DNA from: Aphrocallistes beatrix
Taxonomy: Eukaryota; Porifera; Hexactinellida; Sceptrulophora; Aphrocallistidae
Direction of reading: 5' to 3'
Assembly (NCBI GenBank): GCA_963281255.1
Contig: OY725496.1
Location: 4,875,723 to 4,939,722, forward strand
Length of the DNA stretch: 64,000 nucleotides
The notes below the pieces were generated by a model, which saw only the letters and a list, made by a program, of their open reading frames with translations, did not search any database and was not told the DNA's origin. The position numbers were made by a program, and so were the translations under genes. Below, piece after piece: positions 33,916-44,004 of this stretch (the stretch's first letter is position 1; the number at the start of each line of letters is the position of its first letter).

Positions 33916-34683
33916 CAAGGTTGAAACCGCTTCAACAAATACCAATTTAACTGAATAATGGCCAAACCGAATAATTTGGTCAAACGAATAATTTGCATGC
34001 TTTCCCAACACAATCACATACAAGCGCGCTTCGCTTGCTTGAGCTGCGCGGCTTTCAGACACTGCGTGTCCGCAGAGTTACCCAGTGGGCGCTTGGGGAT
34101 ATTAGAGAAACAATACGTCGCTTTCTTGTTCTCTACTAAGTATGCTGCACTGTCATTTGTCTGCAGTTACTTTAATGAAACCAGAACTGTATAAAATTTA
34201 AGGTTCGTGACAAATATAATTTACTTCGTATCAAGTCAACTATAGCCTACTGTCCATAAGGCCTCACAGTAACTTGACTAAGGATGCGGTAGAAGATGGT
34301 TGGACTAATACATGAACTGCCTAAAATCATTAACAAAGCACAATAGAGCTTAGGAATGTATTACCAGCATATATAAATATAGTGTCAACATTCAAAAGCT
34401 TTCAAATGTAAAATTTGGTTACAAACCGAATATCAAATACAGTCGACTCCGCTTAATAGGGCCACATCGGTCAGAGGACATTTTGCCCCGATTAAGCGGA
34501 GGACCCTATTAACCGAAAATATTTTGTACTAGCTTCTATGTGTGAGAGCTATTCCGGTCCTGCCAAAAGTGTCCCGATTAAGCGGCTGACCCGATTAAAC
34601 AGTGGCCCTATTAAGCGGAGTCGACTGTATTTGCAAATATTATTTGGTTAAATCAAATAATCAACTATTCGGTTGCAACCCTG
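33916..34683. mobile_element. Non-autonomous hAT-like element with a nested MITE
   Basis: Ends CAAGGTTGAAACCG and CGGTTGCAACCCTG are inverted, flanked by imperfect 8-base direct repeats AAAATTTG and GAAATTTG (7 of 8). The CAGGGTTG-type terminus and 8-base duplication are hAT hallmarks. No transposase remains. A second element (34440-34627) has inserted close to its right end. Confidence 0.65.
34440..34627. mobile_element. MITE, Tc1/pogo-like, with TA duplication
   Basis: 188 bases with 20+ base inverted ends starting CAGTCGACTCCGCTTAATAG and flanked by TA on both sides. Non-coding. It is inserted into the hAT-like element. Confidence 0.9.
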
Positions 34684-35476
34684 GAAATTTGGCACATGCG
34701 AAGTTTGAATCTTTAGATGCATACTCTTCAAATAGTTTATATTGATCACCAAATATTCGCCATGAAAGCTTCAAGCAATTTAGGGATTATTTAGGTGGTA
34801 GCGCAAGGTAAGCGCCGGACCAATGTTGAAGCGTTGTTAGGATTTAATTTAACTTCGATGAATCAGGGCATATTATAAAATAAAAGCTGTCACCTTCCAG
34901 GGGCTTTTCCCCTGAGCCCCTCTGGGGCTCATAGCGGCCCGAGATCCCCAGCTAGACGCTGTGTCCTCTCCCCATCACTAATATCCTTGGTTACGCCGGA
35001 TCAATGCTTCCGGAAGCCTATCAGAAGTACGCCATTTGTAATTTCATAAACTGGACAGATCTTATTACAAATCTACGTGCCATCAAATTGTGTCATGTGC
35101 CACGATTTGGTTGGGGTTGGTTATCAAGTTGCGATGAAGCCGATTTAACCACAAGGCCATTTGAGTAAGCGAAGCTAAATCTCAGAATGCTACGAAATCT
35201 CAAAATATTATGATCTCAAGATATCATGGTACTAAATCATCCATGGTTACTTAATACTGAAATCTCAAAATATTACGAACTCAAGATATCACGCAACAGG
35301 CCCACGCCCATGATCCCATATATTAGACTCCTAATGCCACGAACCTCTCTGAAATAAGTTATGCATACGTAATACAATAAATAATAATATTTAAAGAATA
35401 AGAAGTGAAATAGTAAAATAAAATCGAGTGTTAGCTAAGATTCAACAAATAAGTGATATAATATAAACCAATGGCG
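34684..35476. other. Spacer without gene, repeat-rich
   Basis: Contains the SINE-like repeat at 35058-35165 and a short GC-rich run at 34895-34945 with GGGGCTTTTCCCC. No coding sequence. Confidence 0.5.
35058..35165 (-). repeat. Dispersed repeat, possibly tRNA-derived SINE
   Basis: The reverse complement matches 55675-55795: ACTCAAATGGC, TTGTGGTT, AATCGG, AACTTGATAACC, GTGGCACATGACACAATTTG. The TGGC-TTGTGGTT-AATCGG block resembles a pol III A box. A B box is not convincing. Confidence 0.5.
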
Positions 35477-36472
35477 CTAGAGTGTTGAGACAGCAAAATA
35501 CACGAGCATAACAATTGCGAGTATTAGCACTGTCAGCATGGACAAGTGACGTACTGGATCTTCATCAGGATCTACAGTTACGTTATCATTAGGACGTAAT
35601 GGTGGGTTGTTATTGGGCTGAGGAGCTGGTTTATTCTTACGACGTGATGATTTGTTATTGGATTTAGGAGCTGGGTTATTCTTAGAATGTGATGATGAGT
35701 TGTTATTAGGCTGAGGAGCTGAGTTATCATTAGGATCTGATGATGAGTTGTTATTATCGAGGTCGTCGTTCAGAGGAATGTCAGAGGTATTTGATGTTCC
35801 AGGGTCTGCAGGACTTGAAGACCTGTTGCTAGAAGAGCTACGTTTTCGAGTTCGTGATTTTCTCCGACTTGTGGCCTCAATTTTCCGGACTAAATCTTCA
35901 CACGCCGTTATTTGATCATCTTCTCCTTTTATCTTCCAATTCTTTAGAGCAAATTTTAGTGCATCTTTAAATTCACTTCTATCGCTTGCATCCAAATCAT
36001 CCCACAGACAATCAAAGAGATCTTGAATGAATTGAGGTTCTAGGAGAATGTCGTATCTCTCAAGCTCGAATTGTTTATTGAAGCATTGATCGAATTTATT
36101 ATTTCGACCAGTTCCAAAGCCACCAAACCCATGGGTCTCCTGGCAATTGTGTCCCAGTCTCTGGCATTTCTCACACAAATCTTCTCGATGTGGTTCTGCA
36201 CTAATCAAACCAGCGCTCTGTTCCAGATGGTACACCTTTTCGGGCCAATTTTTCAGTTCACACTTCCTGCATTCCTGTCTGTATCCCTGCCATGTGTGTC
36301 CAGAACGCCACTCATGGCCACAATTTTCACACCTAAAGTGTCCATAAAATCTTTTCCCGTTTTCAACATGCTTCTTCTCCAGGTACCCTGACACTATTTC
36401 ATTCTGAACACCGAATGGAATCCTGTAGTAGATTGGAATGAGGTTGTTGGTGTTTATTGATCTTCTGGCCAT
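35477..36472 (-). CDS. 3CxxC-type zinc-finger protein Z3 with C-terminal membrane anchor
   Basis: A single-exon ORF of 331 residues from ATG 36472. The 3CxxC domain (residues about 6-170) has CENC, CRKC and LCEKCQRLGHNC plus PHREDLC. A linker of Asn/Ser/Pro repeats (PQPNNN, SKNNPAPK) follows, and the last 20 residues form a hydrophobic anchor (MLTVLILAIVMLVYFAVSTL). A 3CxxC domain on a C-terminal anchor is exactly the architecture of vertebrate RTP proteins, which chaperone odorant and taste receptors to the plasma membrane. It is the most RTP-like member of the cluster. Orthology to RTP is not established, since ZAR1-type 3CxxC domains may have gained anchors independently. Confidence 0.85.
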   Translation of the reverse strand: MARRSINTNNLIPIYYRIPFGVQNEIVSGYLEKKHVENGKRFYGHFRCENCGHEWRSGHTWQGYRQECRKCELKNWPEKVYHLEQSAGLISAEPHREDLCEKCQRLGHNCQETHGFGGFGTGRNNKFDQCFNKQFELERYDILLEPQFIQDLFDCLWDDLDASDRSEFKDALKFALKNWKIKGEDDQITACEDLVRKIEATSRRKSRTRKRSSSSNRSSSPADPGTSNTSDIPLNDDLDNNNSSSDPNDNSAPQPNNNSSSHSKNNPAPKSNNKSSRRKNKPAPQPNNNPPLRPNDNVTVDPDEDPVRHLSMLTVLILAIVMLVYFAVSTL

Positions 36473-36564
36473 ATTATATACTAATTCACACCTATGTTTA
36501 TACGGATATCATACGGTATGTGGAACAAGACTAGGAATGCTCATCAGAGACATATAGTAAACAT

Positions 36565-36642
36565 AAATAATAATAACAATAACAATAATAATAATAATAA
36601 TAATATTAATAATATTAATAATAATAATATTAATAATAATAA
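36565..36642. repeat. (AAT)n microsatellite
   Basis: Interrupted AAT/ATT trinucleotide run upstream of Z3. Confidence 0.9.
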
Positions 36643-36738
36643 AGGGTACATAATATTCCGTAGCAAAGGAAGTAGAAATCTAAAAGACTAATTGTAAACT
36701 AAATATTGGATATAAACTGTTTAAGCTAATTTATGAAT

Positions 36739-37398
36739 CTAGGATTTGAATGTGGAAAGGGAAATTTGGTGGAGTACTTGCTTGCAAGATTCCATCTGGT
36801 CAGAGTTCCCTTTCTCTGTCCACTTCTTCAAAGCTTTCCTTAGCGACAGAAAGAATTCATTCTGCTTAGTACAATCTGGCCACACAGTTCTGTAGAGATT
36901 CAGAATAAACTTGGGTTCGAGCATAATGTCGAATTTCAGAAGTTGGAATTGCTTTTCGAAACACTGATCGTAGATTGAGGAATCTGATTTGTCTCCTTCT
37001 CCACCGAACCAACCTTCCAGGCACATGCGTCCCAATTCCTGACATTTCTGACAAAGTTCCGGTTTATGTGGCAGCCTAGAGGCACTGCCAGCTGTCTGCT
37101 CAAGGTGGTAAACCCTCTTCGGCCACAAATGTACCTCGCACTCCCGACACGCCTGAGTATAGCCCTGCCAAGTGTAACTGGATTTCCACCTAACCTCACA
37201 CACGCCGCACTCAAAGTGTCCAAAAAACCTCTTTGCTCCATCTTTAGACCCATCTGGAAGCTTTTTCTTTCGGAGGTAGCCAGATACAATCTCAGATTTC
37301 CGTCCGAAAGGGACTTTGTAGTATATCGGAATGTGTCCCAGAGGCTTCGAGGACACAGGACCAGTAACGGACACTAAAATGAGGTCATCGCTAGCCAT
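36739..37398 (-). CDS. 3CxxC-type zinc-finger protein Z4, compact form
   Basis: A single-exon ORF of 219 residues from ATG 37398, essentially just the domain. CGVC, CREC and LCQKCQELGRMC are preserved with TWQGYTQAC, followed by the conserved helical end (FDIMLEPKFILNLY, ALKKWTEKGNSDQ). No tail and no anchor. It is the most diverged intact copy and lies only about 260 bases from the divergently transcribed GPCR gene, so the two may share regulatory sequence. Confidence 0.85.
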   Translation of the reverse strand: MASDDLILVSVTGPVSSKPLGHIPIYYKVPFGRKSEIVSGYLRKKKLPDGSKDGAKRFFGHFECGVCEVRWKSSYTWQGYTQACRECEVHLWPKRVYHLEQTAGSASRLPHKPELCQKCQELGRMCLEGWFGGEGDKSDSSIYDQCFEKQFQLLKFDIMLEPKFILNLYRTVWPDCTKQNEFFLSLRKALKKWTEKGNSDQMESCKQVLHQISLSTFKS

Positions 37399-37655
37399 AC
37401 TGAACAGTCATAATTGGATTAATTAAACAATAAAGTTTTGTTATTGTAAGATTTTGATGATTTGTTATTGTAAGACTTTGATGAATAAGTTTAGTCTAAT
37501 AGCAAATTATAAGTTTGGAGACTAGATAAGAAAATACTACTGTTATCAAAACAATGAAATGGGATATCTGCGCTATGTAACCTAGCCACACAAAGCGATA
37601 GCATTTGCATAAATGAGTCAGTCGAGTGAGTGAGCCTAGAATTTGAGAGTTTAAC

Positions 37656-40600
37656 ATGAACTTAATAACATCTCTCTGTTTGCTAATATCTCTACTCGGG
37701 TTCATCAGTCAAGCGTTCGCTCAGCGCTCTTGTGCTACGGTGAATGACCAATCAGTGACGAGAGTGACAGATCTGGAAGATGCGGACTTTATATTCGCTG
37801 GACTCTTCCCGATTAAGAAGAAGGGGTGCGAGGAGTACCAGCTTGAGAAAGGAGTGGAACGAATGGAGGCAATGATCAGGGCACTGGAACTCATTAATGC
37901 AGATCCTAACATGTTAGAAGGTAATTCCATCGCTTATCCACACATAGTAACGAATAGTCCTAAATAGCTTGCAATTCTAAATTAACTTATGATAGTGACA
38001 TCGATTCAAAAAATACTAGCTAGATCCTCCATTCGTGAGTTATACTGAGAGTCGATTGCCCCCTTAATAAAATAACAGAATCTCCCTTCTGTTAATAGAC
38101 TAGTGGAATGAGTTCAATGTCATAAACTGCTTAGGACCTAATAGTAGCTAACATGAGGACCTCATATGAGGTTGCATCATTTCAAGATCTGACCAATAAC
38201 CTGCAACCTCTTAGGTCTCAAGATCGGATATGACATGCGGGATACGTGCAGCCAGGAAACGGTGGGCATTGAAGAAACAGTATCGCTAATCCAGTCCGAA
38301 TTCTTCGGCGGGAACCTGACAGGGATCCCCATAGGCGTGATAGGGGCCTCTAGCAGTTCTGTCTCCGTTCCTGTGGCCAGCTTCCTGAGGGTGTTCAGCA
38401 TTCCTCAGATCAGCTACTCCTCCTCCACCGCCCTCCTCAGCGACACGGACAGGTACGACTACTTCTTCCGGACTGTGGCGCCGGACAACTTCCAAGCACG
38501 CGCGATGCTGGATCTCATCACGAGATTCGGATGGAGGTAATGCTGTTCAGCGGATTAACGTTATAACTGTGGACAGTATTGTGTGTGAGTAGTGAGGAAG
38601 GGATTATCTAGGAGCGCGAGAAGCTCCTTTAAGCGTATGATTTTATGCCCGAAAGTGTTTAGGAGCGTGAAAATTTCGAATATTACCTTACTCTCTATTA
38701 TAATGTTGTTATCGACTTAGGCGTCTGAAAGTTATGGGTTCGAGGCTCTGTAGGGCTGTATAATACCCTGTACTAGTAAGGACAGTGCTGTTGCATTTTA
38801 TTCGGAATTTCCTGCAATAACTTAATAATGCAATAACGCAAATTGTAAATCGATGAATATTATACTTGTACAACTGCTAAGAATATAACTTCAATTAAGC
38901 TTATTTCCACGAAAAATGTAGACAACATTTGTAGTATAATGAACAAGATGTTGTTCTGGAAATATCCATTTATAGCTTTTTAGGTGTGAAATTTTAAATA
39001 TACATAGGAGTAGATTCCCTAGAGCAACAGTTGAGATTTCGTTTTATCGTAAATAGGATTTGAAGTGTCAAATGCATTGAAAATGAGAATTGTTATTAAC
39101 CAATTATATTCAACTTCAGTTTTAATATTAAAACCCTTCAATTTCATTGGTCAGTACATTTTGTCATATTTGAGGCAAGGTGTAAGTATTTTGGTACGAA
39201 TGTACACCATATAAGGAATGTCTATTCTAAGTTTGGTAAAAATCAGTCCAGCAAAATATTCAAGAACACAGGGACGTAGTACACCGTGAATGCCACAGGG
39301 CAACTCCTTGATAGGAACTGCACTTATATTTCGTCTTCGCAGGTTCGTAAACGCAGTCTACACAGCTTCCACCTACGGAACGCCGGGAGTGGAAGCATTA
39401 ATCGAAGCAGTGGAAGGGAGCAACGGAACTTGCCTGGACGTCGAGTCTCAAGTCCCGAGGAGTGAGACGATGTTGCGGCAGTTGGCGGGAAGGATTGCGG
39501 TGTCGCGGGCGAATGTTGTGGTCTGCTTCTGCACAACTACGGATGCAAACCGGATTCTGGCGGCCGTGAACAATCATATTCTAACCAATCAGATTAATCG
39601 GACTCACATCGTGTGGATTGCAAGTGACGCTTGGGCGACGTCGAAGTCTGCGATAAGTGGCTTGGAAGGATTCGTGGATGGATTCTTTGGGATTTCCCCC
39701 TTTTCTGAGGAGTTCAAGAGTTTCACAGAGTACTTCACCAACATCAGTCCCTATAACATATCGAATGATCTTTGGTTCTGTGGATTCTTTCGTGAAAAGT
39801 TTAACTGTAATTTCACCGCTACGGATTCGACTCGATGTCCCGATTCCATTCTCTCTGGAGGAAAGCCATTCACTCAGAACAGCAAAATTCAATTTATTTT
39901 CGACGCAACGTACGCTCTGGCTATCGCACTGGATAGTGTACTGAGAGAGAACTGCAAGTTTCCATACAATGTGAGCGCACTGGAGTGTGAGAATCTGGCG
40001 GGAAATGCGATGGTTAACGTAGGTCGAGTCTTGCTCCGAGACGCTTTGTATCGAGTGAACTTCACGGGGATCACGGGGGACAGAGTATTCTTCGACGGAT
40101 CTGGAGACGGATTGGCTAAATACACCATCCACAACTACGTGTACAATGGAATGCAGTCTGGAGGGGAGTTTAAGGTGGCAGGAGTTTGGGACGCTTCAGA
40201 GCCAAAAGAGAATCGACTAAGTTTAGGAAACTATTCGAACCCCAAAGTCGATAACATCACATCGTATTGCGGAGGAACTGCCCCGTGTGAAATCGGGTTT
40301 CGAACGGACTATCAAGTCGGCTCTGCTCGGTGCTGTTGGACCTGCGAGCCCTGCAGAGGCAACACCTTCAACTCCCTGGCCGATTCCGAAGTTTGTGAGG
40401 AGTGCCCGAGTGGAGAATGGGGCAATAGCCCAACGGACAATAACAACAGATGCGTGAAGATCCCGATTACGTTCATCAACTACAATGAGTGGTGGTGCTG
40501 GGTTTTCCTTGTCTTCTCCATTGTTGGGCTAGTTGGGTGGCTAACAATCTGCATAATGTACCTAAGCAATTGGAACCACAGAGTAGTGAAGGCGTCTGGT

Positions 40601-41614
40601 CGAGAGAACTGTGTGTTGATGCTAATCGGAGCTGGCATTTGTTTCGCATTAGCTTTCCTCACAGTAGCGAAGCCCCTCGTCTTCACCTGTGTCGTGTGGT
40701 CGTTCATATACTGGGCCTCTCTCTCCCTCCTCATCTTCCCACTGCTAATGAAGATAGTGCGAATCGTCCGTATTTTCATTTCGAAAAAGGGTATGCACAA
40801 CAGACGCTTCATCAGCTGGCAGTGGCAGCTGGTATTCTCTCTCGTCCCAGTGGCCATTGTCCTCTCAATTGTCGCCATATCTTACGCGACGAAACCGGAA
40901 GTGGTCGAAGAGGTGCAGTTCGCATTTTCTGAGCTAGAGTCTCCTACTATCCAAATAAGGTGTCAGCAAGCACACCCAGGGTTCACCATTGTCCTGTACT
41001 CTATTTTCGTCCTATCGGTAATATTGCTGCTATTTTTCGCGATCCTCACTCGGACTTATCCGAAGAACTATAGCGAATCTGTTCACATCATGTACGCCTC
41101 ATTCGCATTGATTGTGGTCATATCCGTGAATGTTGTGATCTTCTTCGTCCTGCCCGATGAGTTCCAGGTCTATAGGCAGTTGGTGCAGAATCTGTGTCTC
41201 ATTCTGATCGCTTACACAATCCTCCTCGCCTTCTTCAGTCCCAGGCTCTGGTACATTCTGTTCGGAGCTAAGAACAGCGGAGATGAAGACAAGAGCTACG
41301 CGGCTAGCGAGAAGACAGACGAAGGAACGATGTCTCTGGGAAAACTACTCAAAAGACACCCCAGCTTGCGGAACCCGTTCGACAAGTACATTAACAAGCA
41401 CAAGGGTGAGTTTGTATGAGATTTAACAATACTGTGTCTTAGTGTCTCACTGAAATAATCCGTAACATTGTCTGTAGCCGAGAATGAGAATAGTTTCGCC
41501 GCTGAAAATCCGGATGCCATAAAGAGGTGTGATACGACATCAGTGGAGCTGACTGGAGAAGAATCGATTAAAGAAGACTCTCCTGTGGCTGATGCGGTGA
41601 AAAATGAGCAGTGA
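37656..41614 (+). CDS. Class C G-protein-coupled receptor, metabotropic glutamate-like
   Basis: Four exons: 37656-37920, 38215-38536, 39343-41405, 41478-41614 (928 residues). A signal peptide (SLCLLISLLGFISQAFA) leads into a Venus-flytrap ligand domain to about residue 500 (DMRDTCSQETVGIEE, YDYFFRTVAPDNFQARAML). A cysteine-rich NCD3G linker spans about 500-570 (CCWTCEPC, CEECPSGEW), and seven membrane segments about 575-840, ending in a cytoplasmic tail. This is the mGluR/CaSR/taste-receptor layout. The cysteine-rich linker separates it from GABA-B receptors, which lack one. Ligand unknown. It is the only plus-strand gene inside the 3CxxC cluster. Confidence 0.93.
39120..39325 (+). repeat. 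Dispersed repeat (ATTGGTCAGTACATTTTGTC family), in GPCR intron
   Basis: It shares ATTGGTCAGTACA, TTTTGTCA, TACACCATATAAGGAATGT and ATAGGAACTGCACT in order with 50640-50795 and more weakly with 45235-45465. Probably an old short interspersed element; no pol III boxes are clear in this copy. Confidence 0.5.
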
Positions 41615-41789
41615 GATAAGCACCGTACTAACACGTGCTATGACGTGCATTTGCTACTAACTGTCTAACACTGCTGAATTGTATTTTTTGATTTGTTAAT
41701 AATTGTTTTGTGTTAAATAGATGCTCATCTCTGTTACCCTCTCTGAGGAAGTCTATACTGCTCAGGGAAATGTATACATGCTAACTTGA

Positions 41790-41965
41790 GCCATGATAAA
41801 AGCGGGACATGGCGGGACGCAATAGAAAAGTATTATACATGGAATGAAAAAGCGGGACATAATAGAGAAATTTTATGTAAAAACGGGACACTAGGGAATT
41901 AACCAATAAAAAGAGATAAAAAAGAGGGACGTCCCGCCAAAAACGGGACAGTTGGCATATATAGA
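41790..41965 (+). mobile_element. Dispersed hAT-like repeat (CGGGACA family)
   Basis: Second copy of the repeat at 11868-12040, in the opposite orientation. It contains several CGGGACA and GACGTCCCGCC blocks and no ORF. Confidence 0.5.
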
Positions 41966-42268
41966 AATGCCTAGTGCAGCTCAGCTCGTGAAAATATGCG
42001 TGTCTACTGAATTGGCAACTCACAAGCAGACAATTCAGATCTGTATGAGACGCCCACAGGACGCCTCATACAGAGAAGATATCTGACTCCAGTAGAGTCA
42101 GATATCCTCTCTGTGTGGTGTAGTAAATATAAGGAGTAAACAAACAAATGATCACAAATCTATATACTATGTATACACAGCATTTTCAAGCTAATAGTAT
42201 TATCCTGTATGTGAATACTTATATCTAAGTCAGTCAAGTATAGCCGTTATATGGGACTTTATATTGGT

Positions 42269-42909
42269 TTAAGAGATTTTATCAACGAGATCTTGACATG
42301 ATTCCACTTGGTGATGCATCCCTTTTTCTTTCCACTGTTGTTGAGCCGTTTTTAAGCCTTTAACGAACTCTCGGAGTTCCGCACGAGTTACTAACACTTC
42401 CATCAGAGCTTCGTAAAGATCTTGAAAGAACTGAGGCTCTATGGAAATCTGGTGACTGTGGAGTTCGAATTGTTTATTGAAACATTTGTCATATTTAGAG
42501 GTAGGGCGATGGAACCTTATTTCGCTTGACCCAGGATCTTCATCTAAACTGGCGCCAGTGTGACAATTGTGTCCTAGTTCCTGACACATTTCGCACAGTT
42601 CGGACTTGTGTGGTTTGCCTGCAGCTGTGTCACTCGACTGCTCCAGGTGATAAACCCTCACTGGCCACGAATTCACTTTACAGTTCTTACAGCCCTGAGT
42701 GTATCCCTGCCAGGTGTTACCTGACTTCCACTTGCTCCCACAATCGCACTCAAAGTGTCCATAAAATCTCTTCGGATCAATTTCATGAGGAACCTTTTTC
42801 TTGCTGAGGTAACCTGAAATGATTTCACCCCCAAAGCCAAAGGAACTCGGTAGAATATAGGAATTAGAATTAGAGAAGGTTTTCCAGAAGAAGGAAATTT
42901 AGTAGCCAT
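42269..42909 (-). pseudogene. 3CxxC-type zinc-finger locus Z5, frameshifted
   Basis: It begins like its paralogues (MATKFPSSG, LILIPIFYRVP), then the frame is lost by one missing base near 42840 where siblings read IPFG. The rest continues in another frame through NTWQGYTQGCKNC, SELCEMCQELGHNC and a normal C-terminal helical region to the stop at 42269. The first zinc pair is also altered: FECDCG instead of CxxC. Either change alone could disable the zinc site or the protein, so I call it a young pseudogene. An assembly error could mimic the missing base, but not the shortened Cys pair. Confidence 0.75.
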
Positions 42910-43011
42910 CTTGAGATAATACCACTAAGATATAGTGGAAATAATTTTGAGTTTAACCAGCGTTAAGCAGTTAGTGCTGGAAAGGATCTAAAAACCGAGG
43001 ATTATATAATA

Positions 43012-43313
43012 CAGTGGAACCTGTATATAACGGCCACCCAAGGGACTGGACAAAATTGGCCGTTACACAGGTGACCGTTATATACAGGTAGTGGCTGTTA
43101 TAGACAGGTAGTGGCCGTTATAGACAGGTGATGGCCGTTATCCACAGTTTTAGGGTCAGTAAGGGACTACAAACGGGTGGCCGCTGGCCGCGTTGAGCAG
43201 GTGACCGCTATACACAGGTTCAATATTATGGAATTTCGGACGGGACTGTTCATTGGTGATCGCTATAGACAGGTGACCGTTATATAGAGTGGCCGTTATA
43301 GCAGGTTCGACTG
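43012..43313. mobile_element. MITE, Tc1/pogo-like, CAGTSGAACCTG family
   Basis: 302 bases with inverted ends CAGTGGAACCTGTATATAAC and CAGTCGAACCTGCTATAACG, flanked by TA. Its interior is built of short tandem GTGGCCGTTATAGACAGG-like repeats. Non-coding. Confidence 0.9.
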
Positions 43314-43320
43314 TATATAC

Positions 43321-43450
43321 ATAGTCGAGTCCGCTTAATCAGGTTACATCAGGTCTCGATATTTCGTCCAGATTAAGAGTTCCCAGTAAACCAATACAAT
43401 TAATATTAGCTTCTATGTGTGAGAAGCATTCCGGTCTTATCAAAAATAAG
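43321..43450. mobile_element. Truncated MITE of the AAGCGGAGT family
   Basis: Matches the left and middle part of the element at 34440 (GTCGAGTCCGCTTAATCAGG, then TAGCTTCTATGTGTGAGA and ATTCCGGTC). The right end is missing. Confidence 0.7.
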
Positions 43451-44004
43451 ACAAACTTTTTAAAATGTTCGCATGATGGATCATCAATTCAGAAAAGTTC
43501 TCTGGATTTTAACAGAAAATCTATAGATGCGAATCGTTTTTACAATTTTGTTTGTTGATAACTTTAATTCAGTTTAATTCCTGCGATTCTCAAAGCAGAT
43601 TATTGATATTGTCAACCCTTTTTAAAAGCGATTAGTGGCAACGTAAATTGACTCAAAATCCCTAGACTCAGTGTATATCTCGGGATAATCCAAGGATTCC
43701 GGATGGTTAGCAAATATGGCCTCTATTAAATAACAAAAAAAATATTATGATATAAAAATATTTATCTTATATTAAAATAAATATTGTTCAGAATATTCTT
43801 GAAAAGAAAATTGATTCCTGGTCAGTTATAGCTGAAATGTCAGTCGCTGAAAGCGTAACTTCAGTAATTCTGAGTGATCCCACTTGATTTCCTTTGGAAT
43901 GTTTATTACTCACAACAATACTATCTAACCAATAATTGTTACAATACGTAATACACTATTACAACTAAAACAAAACAAATTCAATCTGTCGCAAACTAAA
44001 GTAA
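43451..44004. other. Spacer without recognised gene
   Basis: AT-rich, presumably 3' flank of the GTPase gene. Nothing recognised. Confidence 0.5.

Noticed and set aside
33838-34194. ORFs within the hAT-like element
   Set aside because: They show no transposase motifs and overlap element termini, so I treat the element as non-coding.
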